Below, in pieces: positions 15,635 through 24,800 of a DNA stretch of 64,000 nucleotides. The notes under the pieces are model-generated. The model was not told the DNA's origin. It saw nothing but the letters and a program-made list of their open reading frames with translations, and did not search any database. The first letter of the stretch is position 1; every line of letters begins with the position of its first letter. The position numbers were made by a program, and so were the translations under genes. Origin of the DNA: Clostridiales bacterium (GTDB lineage: Bacteria; Bacillota; Clostridia; Christensenellales; Pumilibacteraceae); NCBI GenBank assembly GCA_022508365.1, contig JAFLVH010000001.1, positions 1 to 64,000 of the forward strand, read 5' to 3'.

Positions 15635-18600
15635 CTAAACCTTTCTCCATTCGCCTGTGTAATTCTTTAACAGCTGTGCGTTGGAAGCAAGGTTATCCGT
15701 CGCGCTCACCGACCTTAACGCGCCGCCTGCATTTTTGGCGAACCATTTGCTTGTGCTGTTTGCAAACGTGACGTTTTTAAGCGCCGCGCTGTTGAACGCG
15801 CCCGCGCCGAACCACACCACGTTTTTGCCGATTGTAAGCGTTTCGATATTGCATTTTGCAAACGCGCCCGCCGACACAGTGCGGATATCCTCGCCAATCA
15901 CGTACTCGGACTCATCAAAGCTGTCGTCGGCAGCAAGGATGTGATGCTCCAATATAAGCACGCCGCCTATCCAATTGCCTGCCTCTTTATAGAACGCAGT
16001 GCCTGTAAAAGCGTCCTTGCCCATATAGGTTACGTTGTCGTTTTCAAAAATGATATTGAGTAGGTTGGTGCAACCCATAAACGCCTCGTCGCCGATAGAC
16101 GTCACTTTTGCGGGAATTGTCACCATCGTGATTTTGGTGTTGCCCTTAAACGTGCCCGCAGGTATGGACGTTATATTCTCGGGCAAAACAAGTTCGGGTC
16201 CGACCTCACCCGTTATGCTCATGCTTGTTGCGTAGTACATAGGGCTTGAAAGCGCGCTGACAAATGTAATCGCAAACCAATCGGCAACGCTGCCGCCGTA
16301 CACAACCTCTTTTAGACCGGTACAATCTTTAAAAGCGTCTGTGCCTATCGTTTTGACTGAAACGGGAATGGTCAACTTGGTCATACCTGTGCAACCGTCA
16401 AAAGCGAACTCGGCAACGGCAAGCGTATTTGCCTTAATGCCGAATTCACCGTTGCCGTCGGTAAAATATGAATTGCGCACTCTTATCAGGTGCAAGCCTG
16501 CGTACAGCGCGCCGCCTACCCAGTTTTTGTCGTCGTTGTAGTACGCCGTATTATAGACCGCCCTGTATCCTATTTCCGTGACGCTTTCGGGAATAACTAC
16601 ACCGTCAAGGCTGACGCAGCCCGAAAAAGCGATATTGCCTATTGTCTTGAGCGTGGACGGCAAAGTTATTTCGGCAAGCGCGGCGCAGCCCTGAAACGCG
16701 CCGTATTCTATCCTTGTCAACTGCGATTCGCCGCCGTAAAACTCGACTGCCGTAAGCGCGGTACAGCCCTCGAACGAATTCGTCTCTATCGCCGTGATTG
16801 TTGCGGGAAGTATCACCTTTTTAATCTCGGTGTTGCGCACAAACGCCGACGCGCCAATTGAGCGCACAGGCAGTGTTTCGGGCAAGTCCGAACCGTTGTA
16901 AAACGCGGGATTAGGCAGGAAAGCCGCCACGGTTATTTCCCAAGCGCGAGGTACTCCGTTGTCGTTCTTTACTATAAAGTAGTCGCCCGACACGGCAAGC
17001 TCGTATGTAAGCCCGTCATAGCCGCAGTACGCGCAAAGGTTTTTCGCGGAATAATCGTGCGGCGCGGTTAGACTGTGCGGCGTTTCATAGCGGTTGCACA
17101 CAAGGCTGTGCGTGTTTGCGCCGAATTCAATCACCTCCCACTCGTGGCCGAGCGCGGTGTCGGGAACGGCTTTGCTTACGGTATAGCCGCATACCGAGCA
17201 AGTGTTGACTATGGCTTCGTCATGATCGCAATCGGCAGGAGTCGTCGTAGTCTCAAAGCTGTGATTGCCGTACTCACGCAAAGAGCAAACGGTGCAAATG
17301 TGCGTGTGCTGCAAGCTTCCGCCTAAGCTTATGCTAATCCAATTGCTCCACTTGTGCCCGAGCGCGGGGAATTCGTCCCTGTCCACGTGGAAGCAGTCCT
17401 GACAGACGTCTATATCTATTTCGGGCTTGGTGCAGGTTGCCGCCTGGCTCGAGGACGTCATGCGGCAGTCCGCCGTCTCTTGCTTAGAGCAGCCGTAACG
17501 CAAACAGCTGTGAGTGTGCGTGTGGTGTTCGTCGTTGTCGCCGCTGTACACCCATTCGCCGTAGCTGTGGCCGAGCGCGGTGCCCGTATGCGTTTCGGTG
17601 CGGGAGTAGGTACACGAAGCAACCGAACAGGTGTACACCGTAAATGCGTCTGCCTCGCAGGTCTCGTCAGTTCTGACGCTGATAACCGCGCCCACTACGC
17701 CGACCTTAACACCCTTTTCCTCCTTGTCGCAACCGTCGCGCTTGCAGTGTCGCGCATGCGTGTGCGATTGCGGCAAGGCGCTGCTGTCTTCACACTCGTA
17801 TTCCGTCCAGTCATGGCCGAGCGCGTCCGCAAAATCCGAATTGTACGTATTGCCGCAGCCGTCGCATGTATAGACGGTGTAACCTATATTTTCGCATGTG
17901 GGATCCACAACGGTTTTTTCATCGGTATCGCAAACCTCTTCCTCGTAATATTCGCAACGGTAGCAGGTCTGCCTGTGCCTGTAAACGCCGTCCACCGTCT
18001 TGTAAAAAGTCTTTTTTTCGGTCATGAGGTGGCCGAGCGCCGCGGTGGTTATATGCTCGTGTGTGTCGCCGCAAACCTTGCAGGTGTGAATAAGCTTTCC
18101 GGCATCAAGGCATGTGGGCGCGATTTCGACTTCTGTAAACTCGCATTCGGCAATTTCCGAATAGTTGCAGTTTTCGCAATAAATAGCGTGGGTATCGTTG
18201 CTGCGCTTTTCGTAATAGAACTCGTGTCCCAAAGCGGGAATTTCCTCCGGCGTAACTATTACTTCGCCGCAGCGCGAGCAGCTTTTGCCCTCCGAAAAGC
18301 CGACTGTCAGACACCCTGCAGGCACGGCAGGTATAACGACACTGCCGTCATGCCCGAGCGCGTTTATCGTGCGCTCGTCCGTTTTAAAGCAATTAGCACA
18401 AGCATATACCTGTTTGCCCGCCTCGGTGCAAGTAGCGGCTTTTTCCGACTGCAAATGCCAGTCATGCCCCGTCGCAGGGATAACATCCGTAAAGCTCTTT
18501 CCGCACACCTTGCATACGCCTGTGCGCTCTCCGTCCTCCGTGCAGGTTGCCGCAGTGGTTACTTCGTAGCTGTCGGCTATGTGCGTATGCGATTTGGGAG

Positions 18601-18685
18601 TAGTGTCGTCGCCGCATGCGGAAAGAACAAACGCTCCGCAAATTACGACAGCCAACACCGCTATTACTGCGAATATTTTTTTCAT
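15635..18685 (-). CDS. Cysteine/GH-module and LRR_5 surface lipoprotein
   Basis: The 1016-residue protein has a lipoprotein signal with LSAC (Cys24). Residues about 35-570 hold eight modules that each end in [AT][LT]GH (for example VIPATGHDW, ALGHEF) and contain CxxC pairs such as CKVCGK. This Cys-rich repeat is common in clostridial surface proteins, usually with no known function. Residues about 600-1000 are LRR_5 repeats. AAGGGAG precedes ATG 18685. It lies 49 bases after the nucleotidyltransferase stop in the same direction and could share its transcript. The paired cysteines may bind zinc or form disulfides; in an anaerobe zinc is plausible, but this is speculation. Confidence 0.82.
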   Translation of the reverse strand: MKKIFAVIAVLAVVICGAFVLSACGDDTTPKSHTHIADSYEVTTAATCTEDGERTGVCKVCGKSFTDVIPATGHDWHLQSEKAATCTEAGKQVYACANCFKTDERTINALGHDGSVVIPAVPAGCLTVGFSEGKSCSRCGEVIVTPEEIPALGHEFYYEKRSNDTHAIYCENCNYSEIAECEFTEVEIAPTCLDAGKLIHTCKVCGDTHEHITTAALGHLMTEKKTFYKTVDGVYRHRQTCYRCEYYEEEVCDTDEKTVVDPTCENIGYTVYTCDGCGNTYNSDFADALGHDWTEYECEDSSALPQSHTHARHCKRDGCDKEEKGVKVGVVGAVISVRTDETCEADAFTVYTCSVASCTYSRTETHTGTALGHSYGEWVYSGDNDEHHTHTHSCLRYGCSKQETADCRMTSSSQAATCTKPEIDIDVCQDCFHVDRDEFPALGHKWSNWISISLGGSLQHTHICTVCSLREYGNHSFETTTTPADCDHDEAIVNTCSVCGYTVSKAVPDTALGHEWEVIEFGANTHSLVCNRYETPHSLTAPHDYSAKNLCAYCGYDGLTYELAVSGDYFIVKNDNGVPRAWEITVAAFLPNPAFYNGSDLPETLPVRSIGASAFVRNTEIKKVILPATITAIETNSFEGCTALTAVEFYGGESQLTRIEYGAFQGCAALAEITLPSTLKTIGNIAFSGCVSLDGVVIPESVTEIGYRAVYNTAYYNDDKNWVGGALYAGLHLIRVRNSYFTDGNGEFGIKANTLAVAEFAFDGCTGMTKLTIPVSVKTIGTDAFKDCTGLKEVVYGGSVADWFAITFVSALSSPMYYATSMSITGEVGPELVLPENITSIPAGTFKGNTKITMVTIPAKVTSIGDEAFMGCTNLLNIIFENDNVTYMGKDAFTGTAFYKEAGNWIGGVLILEHHILAADDSFDESEYVIGEDIRTVSAGAFAKCNIETLTIGKNVVWFGAGAFNSAALKNVTFANSTSKWFAKNAGGALRSVSATDNLASNAQLLKNYTGEWRKV

Positions 18686-18734
18686 ACAAATCTCCCTTGG
18701 TCCTATGATTAGCCTTTGAGAAAGGGCTGTAATA

Positions 18735-19487
18735 TCATTTTACTATATTCAAAAACATCTCGTTGAGCTTGTCGTATCGGTTGGGCTTGTCGGGCGGAAG
18801 CGCTTTAATCCGCTCGTCCAATTCCTCCATAGTCGCGTCCAAATACTCGTTGATTATCGCAATCTTGTCACCCGTCTTTTTCTCGGGCGCATTCATCTTG
18901 ACGTCTAAAAGCTTATCCACCGCAAGCAATAATTCGCCGTCCAAGTATCTATCTTTCAGTTCGACAAACGGCATGGGCGGAGGCGAAGCAAACTCCATAA
19001 TCCACTTGCACGCAAGCAGCGGCCTAAGTACGTAAAAGTATTTTTTCAGTTTTACGGTGTCGCCTTTTAGGTATTCGCGGTAATTCTTTTTTGCCGTGCT
19101 TAGATAATGATAAAGCCCCGCCTTGCTCTTGAAGTAGCCGTCAATCACCCCGGACACGATTTTCCACTTGTCGGTTGTCAAGTACACTATGGGCGAATTG
19201 TTCCATTCAAACAGCGTCGGATTGGAGTTTTGGAGCAGTCTAAGTGTCTTTTGAATGTCCCATCCGTTTATATCCAGCGTTTCGTCCAACTGCCACTCTA
19301 TCACGTCGCGCGTCTTTTCCAGCCGAAGATAATACTCGATAGGCCGCGCGTAGACAAACCGCACGTCGTAATCGCTGTCCGGCGAGGCAAAGCCCCAGGC
19401 GCGGCTGCCCGACTCCACGCAGTGGATAATCTTTATGTTTTCGCGCTTTTCGATTTCCGCAAGCTTTTGTCTGATAATGTCAATCAT
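18735..19487 (-). CDS. RlaP-like nucleotidyltransferase (PF10127)
   Basis: ATG 19487 is preferred to the track's 19559 because a perfect promoter lies between them; this gives 250 residues. The motif VESGSRAWGFASPDSDYDVRFVY (about residues 22-44) is the GS...DxD signature of the polymerase-beta nucleotidyltransferase superfamily in the RlaP/YcgL-like form. The family is linked to RNA repair and often found alone as here; its exact substrate is generally unknown. The C-terminal two-thirds are helical with a conserved LRPLLACKWI segment. The -10 box ends 7 bases before the ATG and no Shine-Dalgarno sequence fits, so the mRNA may be leaderless. Confidence 0.85.
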   Translation of the reverse strand: MIDIIRQKLAEIEKRENIKIIHCVESGSRAWGFASPDSDYDVRFVYARPIEYYLRLEKTRDVIEWQLDETLDINGWDIQKTLRLLQNSNPTLFEWNNSPIVYLTTDKWKIVSGVIDGYFKSKAGLYHYLSTAKKNYREYLKGDTVKLKKYFYVLRPLLACKWIMEFASPPPMPFVELKDRYLDGELLLAVDKLLDVKMNAPEKKTGDKIAIINEYLDATMEELDERIKALPPDKPNRYDKLNEMFLNIVK

Positions 19488-19494
19488 ACCGAAA

Positions 19495-19523
19495 ATTGTA
19501 CCACATTTATCGTGCTGTGTCAA
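19495..19523 (-). promoter_or_regulatory. Promoter of the nucleotidyltransferase gene, probably leaderless
   Basis: TTGACA (19523-19518), a 17-base spacer and TACAAT (19500-19495). Only 7 bases separate TACAAT from the ATG, so the start point should coincide with or lie beside the initiation codon. Confidence 0.75.
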
Positions 19524-19562
19524 GTTTGCCTCTCGCCGCGCCGACTTTTGTAGGCACAACGA

Positions 19563-19591
19563 TTGACTTTGCCCTTCCTTTTGGTTATACT
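19563..19591 (+). promoter_or_regulatory. Promoter of the flavodiiron fusion gene
   Basis: TTGACT (19563-19568), a 17-base spacer and TATACT (19586-19591) on the plus strand, divergent from the nucleotidyltransferase promoter 40 bases away. Confidence 0.78.
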
Positions 19592-19633
19592 GTCTATACG
19601 GGCGCTGCCCGAATAAAATTAAACGAGGTTTAT

Positions 19634-21421
19634 ATGTTTATTACAGACGATATAAAGTACGTCGGCGTAAACGACCACGAGGTGGACTTGTTTGAAGGAC
19701 AGTACGTAGTGCCGCACGGCATGGCGTACAACTCCTACGTCATACTCGACAAAAAGATTGCCGTGTTCGACACGGTGGACGCCCGCTTCGGCGCGGAATG
19801 GCTGAACAATATAAAGAAGCTGCTTGCCGGCAAATCCCCCGACTATCTCATCATTCAGCACATGGAGCCCGACCACTCGGCAAACATTGTGCAGTTTATG
19901 ACGGCTTTTCCCAATGCGACGATTGTTTCTTCGCAAAAAGCATTTAACATGATGAACAACTTTTTCGGCACCGACTTTTTCTACAGACGGGTGGTTGTGA
20001 CCGAAGGCAGCACTCTGTCACTGGGTAAGCACAACCTCGCATTTGTGGCGGCGCCCATGGTGCACTGGCCGGAGGTTATCGTAACGTACGACTCAACGGA
20101 TAAAGTGCTGTTCTCGGCGGACGGCTTTGGCAAGTTCGGAGCGCTCGACGTTGACGAGGACTGGGCGTGCGAAGCGAGGCGTTACTATATCGGCATCGTC
20201 GGCAAGTACGGCGCGCAGGTGCAGGCGCTACTTAAAAAGGCGGCAGGGCTGGACATTCAAATAATATGCCCCACCCACGGCCCCGTGCTAACCGAAAACT
20301 TGGGCTACTACCTAAATCTTTACAATATTTGGTCGTCCTACGGCGTGGAGAGCGACGGCATCCTGATTGCCTACACCTCGGTGTACGGCCATACCAAGGA
20401 GGCCGTGGAGCTGCTTGCAAGTAAGCTCACGGAAAAAGGCTGCCCCAAGGTAGAGGTAAAAGACCTTGCGCGCGACGACATGGCGGAGGCTGTCGAGGAC
20501 GCGTTCCGCTACGGCAAGATCGTGCTTGCCACCACCACGTACAATGCGGAAATCTTCCCGTTTATGCGCGAGTTTATCAACCACCTGACCGAGCGCAACT
20601 TCCAAAACCGCCATATCGCGTTTATCGAAAACGGGTCTTGGGCGCCCATGGCGACGCGCGTAATGAAGGGCATGCTGGAGGGCTGCAAGCACCTGACCTA
20701 TTCGGAAAATAACGTGCGTATAATGTCCGCGCTAAACGCCGACAGCACCGAGCAGATAGAAAAGCTTGCCGCCGAGCTCTGTCAAGACTATATTGCGCGC
20801 TCTGTGGACGCGGACAAAAACGACCTTAAAGCGCTGTTCAACATCGGCTACGGTCTGTACGTAATCACGTCGCGCGACGGCGACAAGGACAACGGACTTA
20901 TCGTCAACACCGTAACACAGCTTACCAACACCCCCAACCGCGTGGGCGTTGCAATCAACAAGGCCAACCTAAGCCACGACATAATAAAAAAGACGGGCGT
21001 CATGAACGTGAACTGCCTGTCTGTGGAAGCGCCCTTTTCGGTGTTTGAACACTACGGCTTCCAGAGCGGCAGAAACGTGGACAAGTTTGCCGGCGAGGAG
21101 AATATCCTAAGATCGGACAACGGCGTAGCCTTCCTGCCCAGATACATCAATTCGTTTATGTCGCTAAAGGTGGAGCGCTATATCGACTTCGAAACGCACG
21201 GCATGTTTGTGTGCTCTATAACCGAAGCGCGCGTAATTTCGCCTGCCGAAACCATGACGTACAGCTACTATCAAGCCCACGTCAAGCCCAAGCCCGAGGC
21301 TAAAAAGAAGGGCTGGGTGTGCAAGATTTGCGGCTACGTCCACGAGGGCGAAGATCTGCCCGAGGACTTCGTCTGCCCGCTGTGCAAGCACGGCGCCGCC
21401 GACTTTGAAAAGCTGTCGTAA
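19634..21421 (+). CDS. Flavodiiron protein fused to flavin reductase and rubredoxin
   Basis: The track start (19496) lies upstream of the promoter; ATG 19634 follows CGAGGT and gives 595 residues. Residues 1-235 are the metallo-beta-lactamase-like diiron core, with His76, Glu78, Asp80, His144, Asp163 and His215 as ligands (HMEPDH, VHWPE, FSADGFG, THGP). Residues about 240-390 are the flavodoxin domain (FMN loop TSVYGHTKE). Residues about 400-540 look like a flavin-reductase domain. The last 45 residues are rubredoxin with CKICG and CPLCK. Flavodiiron proteins reduce O2 to water and/or NO to N2O in anaerobes. Carrying its own electron-transfer modules makes it a nearly self-contained oxygen-scavenging enzyme; O2 versus NO preference cannot be read from sequence. 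Confidence 0.93.
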   Translation: MFITDDIKYVGVNDHEVDLFEGQYVVPHGMAYNSYVILDKKIAVFDTVDARFGAEWLNNIKKLLAGKSPDYLIIQHMEPDHSANIVQFMTAFPNATIVSSQKAFNMMNNFFGTDFFYRRVVVTEGSTLSLGKHNLAFVAAPMVHWPEVIVTYDSTDKVLFSADGFGKFGALDVDEDWACEARRYYIGIVGKYGAQVQALLKKAAGLDIQIICPTHGPVLTENLGYYLNLYNIWSSYGVESDGILIAYTSVYGHTKEAVELLASKLTEKGCPKVEVKDLARDDMAEAVEDAFRYGKIVLATTTYNAEIFPFMREFINHLTERNFQNRHIAFIENGSWAPMATRVMKGMLEGCKHLTYSENNVRIMSALNADSTEQIEKLAAELCQDYIARSVDADKNDLKALFNIGYGLYVITSRDGDKDNGLIVNTVTQLTNTPNRVGVAINKANLSHDIIKKTGVMNVNCLSVEAPFSVFEHYGFQSGRNVDKFAGEENILRSDNGVAFLPRYINSFMSLKVERYIDFETHGMFVCSITEARVISPAETMTYSYYQAHVKPKPEAKKKGWVCKICGYVHEGEDLPEDFVCPLCKHGAADFEKLS

Positions 21422-21447
21422 AAACAAATAATTAATTTAACAATCAC

Positions 21448-21477
21448 AAAAGCTCTCGGAAATTCCGAGAGCTTTTT
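21448..21477 (+). terminator. Terminator of the flavodiiron gene
   Basis: AAAAGCTCTCGGAA and TTCCGAGAGCTTTT form a long perfect stem followed by T-rich sequence, about 27 bases after the stop. Confidence 0.88.
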
Positions 21478-21824
21478 ATTAAACATAAGAGGTGTATTAA
21501 GCTAAATTGAAATTTAACGGTCATTATAGGCGTAGCTTATATGAAATATTAAAAAAAATTATACGTGTGCAGCTTGTTTTGTCATTCTGAACAAGCGCGT
21601 AAGCGCGCTGTGAAGAATCTCTATTTGAAAGAATTTAACTTTCGTACAGTTTATAACTATATGAATAAAGTTGAGATTCTTCGCTGCGCTCAGAATGACA
21701 AAACAATCGTTACTATAAATTACTGTTTATCGTTCAATCATTCTACCATAATTCCATGAAAAAACAAGAGCAAGAGTATGATTTTCCGTTACACACCAAA
21801 AGAAATGAGCGGCTTTTACACCGC
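21478..21824. other. Gene-free stretch holding repeat elements
   Basis: No supported gene lies between 21422 and 21870. The stretch contains the terminator above, an AATTTCAATTTA repeat (21501-21520, minus orientation), the MITE-like element (21576-21704) and the heptamer array (21825-21866). The small ORF at 21565-21759 lies mostly within the MITE and has no ribosome binding site. Confidence 0.65.
21576..21704. mobile_element. MITE-like element with TGTCATTCTGA terminal repeats
   Basis: The ends GTTTTGTCATTCTGA (21576-21590) and TCAGAATGACAAAAC (21690-21704) are perfect inverted repeats. The similarity extends inward: both arms contain GAAGAATCTC next to a GCG-rich segment. The left arm is expanded by the small palindrome GCGCGTAAGCGCGC. 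Total length is 129 bases with no coding capacity, the form of a non-autonomous miniature element. Similar TCATTCTGAGCG...GAAGAATCTC sequences recur in many bacterial genomes, from memory. Confidence 0.72.
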
Positions 21825-21866
21825 TCACTCTGAACTCTTAACTCTGAACTCTGAACTCTTAACTCC
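21825..21866. repeat. Heptamer tandem repeat (KAACTCT), about six units
   Basis: TCACTCT, GAACTCT, TAACTCT, GAACTCT, GAACTCT, TAACTCC lie just after the minus-strand stop at 21871, with the same unit as the 8816 array. Confidence 0.8.
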
Positions 21867-21870
21867 CCCC

Positions 21871-24800
21871 CTATCTTCGCGGAACGGTCAACGTCAAGTA
21901 TGTCCAATCGGACTCGCGCAAGTATGTAACGTTGTAGTTACAGCTTCCGCTTTTCACTCTCAAATGCAGGACTTTATCCGCGGAAAAGTATAGATCGTCC
22001 GGCTCGTTCCACTCAAAGTCAAACGAGCTGTTGCCGTTAACCAAGGCGTATACCTTGCCGTCGATCAAAAACGGCTGCCACGACCCGTCGTCCGCACGGT
22101 ATTCAAGATAGAATGATTCTTGACTGCCGGAAGGCTCGTGGTTGTTAAACGACAGAGTGAACGAAATCTGCGTTTTGTCGTTTGATATTCTCGTGGCGCT
22201 CACGTCGGAAATCGTCGCGTCGTACATTGCCTGCAAGGACAGCGCGTACCACGCGTTTTCGGCGAATTGTCTTTCAGTTGCCGACTTGTAAAATCTGATT
22301 ACGCCGTCGGTTTCGAGGAACTTATCGGACTCTATGCTTAAGTAGAATATTCGCGTAATCCTTTCATATCCCACGGGAACAAGCACTTCGTTGCCGGACG
22401 TCTCGCTTACAAAGCTTGCCGACGCGTTGTCCGCGCGCAGCTCCTTTTGCTTATATACGACCGTATAGTTTTCTACGGCGCTAAGCGTCTTGTTGTCTGT
22501 GGGTGTTAGCGTCACCTTCGCCTGCGCAGGCGTGGAATTGTCCTGCCGCTCCACATACTCGTAACTGCCGCTAAAGCGGCTATTAGGCTCGCTCTGCACC
22601 AAGGCGACGTCCACTTTAAACCTATCCGCCTTTAGCGTTTTGCTTTGGCTAAGCGCCGCATCCGAGCCGTAATTTACAGCAAAGTAAAGTCCGGTGGCGC
22701 TGCTTGTTATGTCGGCCATATCGCTTATCAGATTTTTATTTTCGGTTATAATCACGGTGTCGCCGTTATCGAACAGATATTCTCTGCTGCCGAGAACCGC
22801 CTTAATCTTCCAGCCCGACACGCCGTCTAAGCAGAAAAGACTGCTCGTTATTTTAAAGCCGAGTCCGTCCGCAAGCGGCCGTGCCGAACGTATCCCGTCC
22901 TTTTGGAAGGTGTCCGAAACAACGTCGCCCAAGTACAGATATATGTCCGCACCCTCCTCGCGGTTAAGGGGCTTGATGTCCAGCCTGTATTGACCGAGCA
23001 AAAACTCATCACCGCTAAATTCGGAATAGTAGCCGTTGCGGTTTTTATTTAAGCTGTAGGGGTCCTGCTCCGATACTCTGTGGTAGATGCGGTAGCTGTA
23101 TTCGTTAGCCGTGTCCAAAATCGGCATAAGCACCTTATTTTCCGCCGCGTCCACTTTTATTTCAATCGCGGACAGATCGGCAATGCGGTGCAGTGTGCGC
23201 TCTACCGTCTCGCTGCCGATGTACACCGTTTTTTGCGTACTCTCGCGTATGCTGCGTGCAATCAGTGTGGCGGTAGTCTTGCTTGTAAGCGCGGAAAGAA
23301 GATTGTTTTCCGTAAGCTCCTTCTCCGCTCCGTCCAAAAGCACGACAAAGTCCACATCTTTATCGGACGAATCGATAACAATCTCCCCCGACCCGTTCAA
23401 GGATATCGTCGGCGCCGCAAGCTTTTTAACGGTGCATACGTCGGCTTCGCTGTCCATAACAAACGGATCGTCGCTTATTGCAAACACGCGGTAGAAATAC
23501 TCTCCCACGTCGGTAACGCCGTGTTCGTACCTAAGCGCCGTGCCGCCAGAAACCTCGGTATAATCGCCGCCCGTCGACTTTTCCACGCGATAGATGTCGG
23601 CACCGTCGACGGCCTGCCAGGAAATTTTTTGTGCGTCCGCCGTGAGTGAAACACTGTCAAGGCGGATAATATCCTTTTGGAATACATCCGAAAGCAGTGT
23701 GAATTTGTCATTTCGGCTGTAATAATAGATGCTTAGCTGTGCCCAATCGGATTTGATAGGAAGGGTAAACTCCGCACCGCTGCGTAAGGACGCGGTCCTG
23801 TACGGCTCGTCGGTATAATCGCACCTCAAGGAAAAATCCGTCCTGCCCTCGATCGCTTCGGGAATATCCACACCCACCGTAAACGCGCGCTCGTTAGCTA
23901 AAAGAGCGTTCTTGTTTTTCACGGTGACTTGGAACGGCTCCACATACAAGACGTTGCCGCTGTAATCAAAAGGATGGGCGGACGATGCAAAGCAGTAACG
24001 CCCCTCTTCGCCACGGAATTTGCGAGAAATCTCCAGTTTGATCATCGTGTACAACGGCAAGTCCGCCTGCACGGAGATATCTCCGTCCGCCGTGTCGGTA
24101 TGCGCATCTGTAACCTGCTTTTGTCCGCCCTCCGGCGTAATAGCAATACTATAGCTTTCCACACACGTCGCGTCGGGCGAGAGCGACACAACCAGCTTGC
24201 CGGTTGCGCTGTCGCGGGAAATGCTCGGGGACAGCTCGTCCACCATATATACGGAAAAATCAAACTCGATGTAGGGCGTGATCGTAGGAGCCAAAGTCGC
24301 CGATAAGTTGGGCTTAATCCTCGCCTTTACTTCGCCGCCTATTGAGTCAACCGTCAGCCTCGGCTGAGTTGCCTGTTGGACTTTCCTTTGTCCGTTGCCG
24401 TACTCAAGTATTACGGAATAATCGGCCGCGCCGGTTACAGCGCTCCAACTTAGCTCTCGCGTATAGGCGCCGACGGACAAGCCGGAAACGCGCACCACGT
24501 CGCATGTCACCTCGCTGACGGCGGGAATACGGAGCTTGCGGTACGACGTCACCTTTATTGTCAGACGGTCGGACGTGGGAACATATTTAAGACGCTCCTC
24601 CGTAAGATTATAGCTGCTTGTCTCGCCGCCCTCTGTAATCTCCACGGTGTAATACATGTCGTCGTTTTCGTTCCAGGTAAACTCACTCGACGCCTCGTCG
24701 TAACGTATATCCGCCTTGGGCGTATATAAGCCGATATCGGTTGCGACGCCGAACTTGTATACGTCAAACAGCGGCGTAACCGACATACTATAGTAATACC

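Noticed and set aside
21565-21759. 64-residue ORF
   Set aside because: It lies largely inside the MITE-like repeat and has no ribosome binding site.
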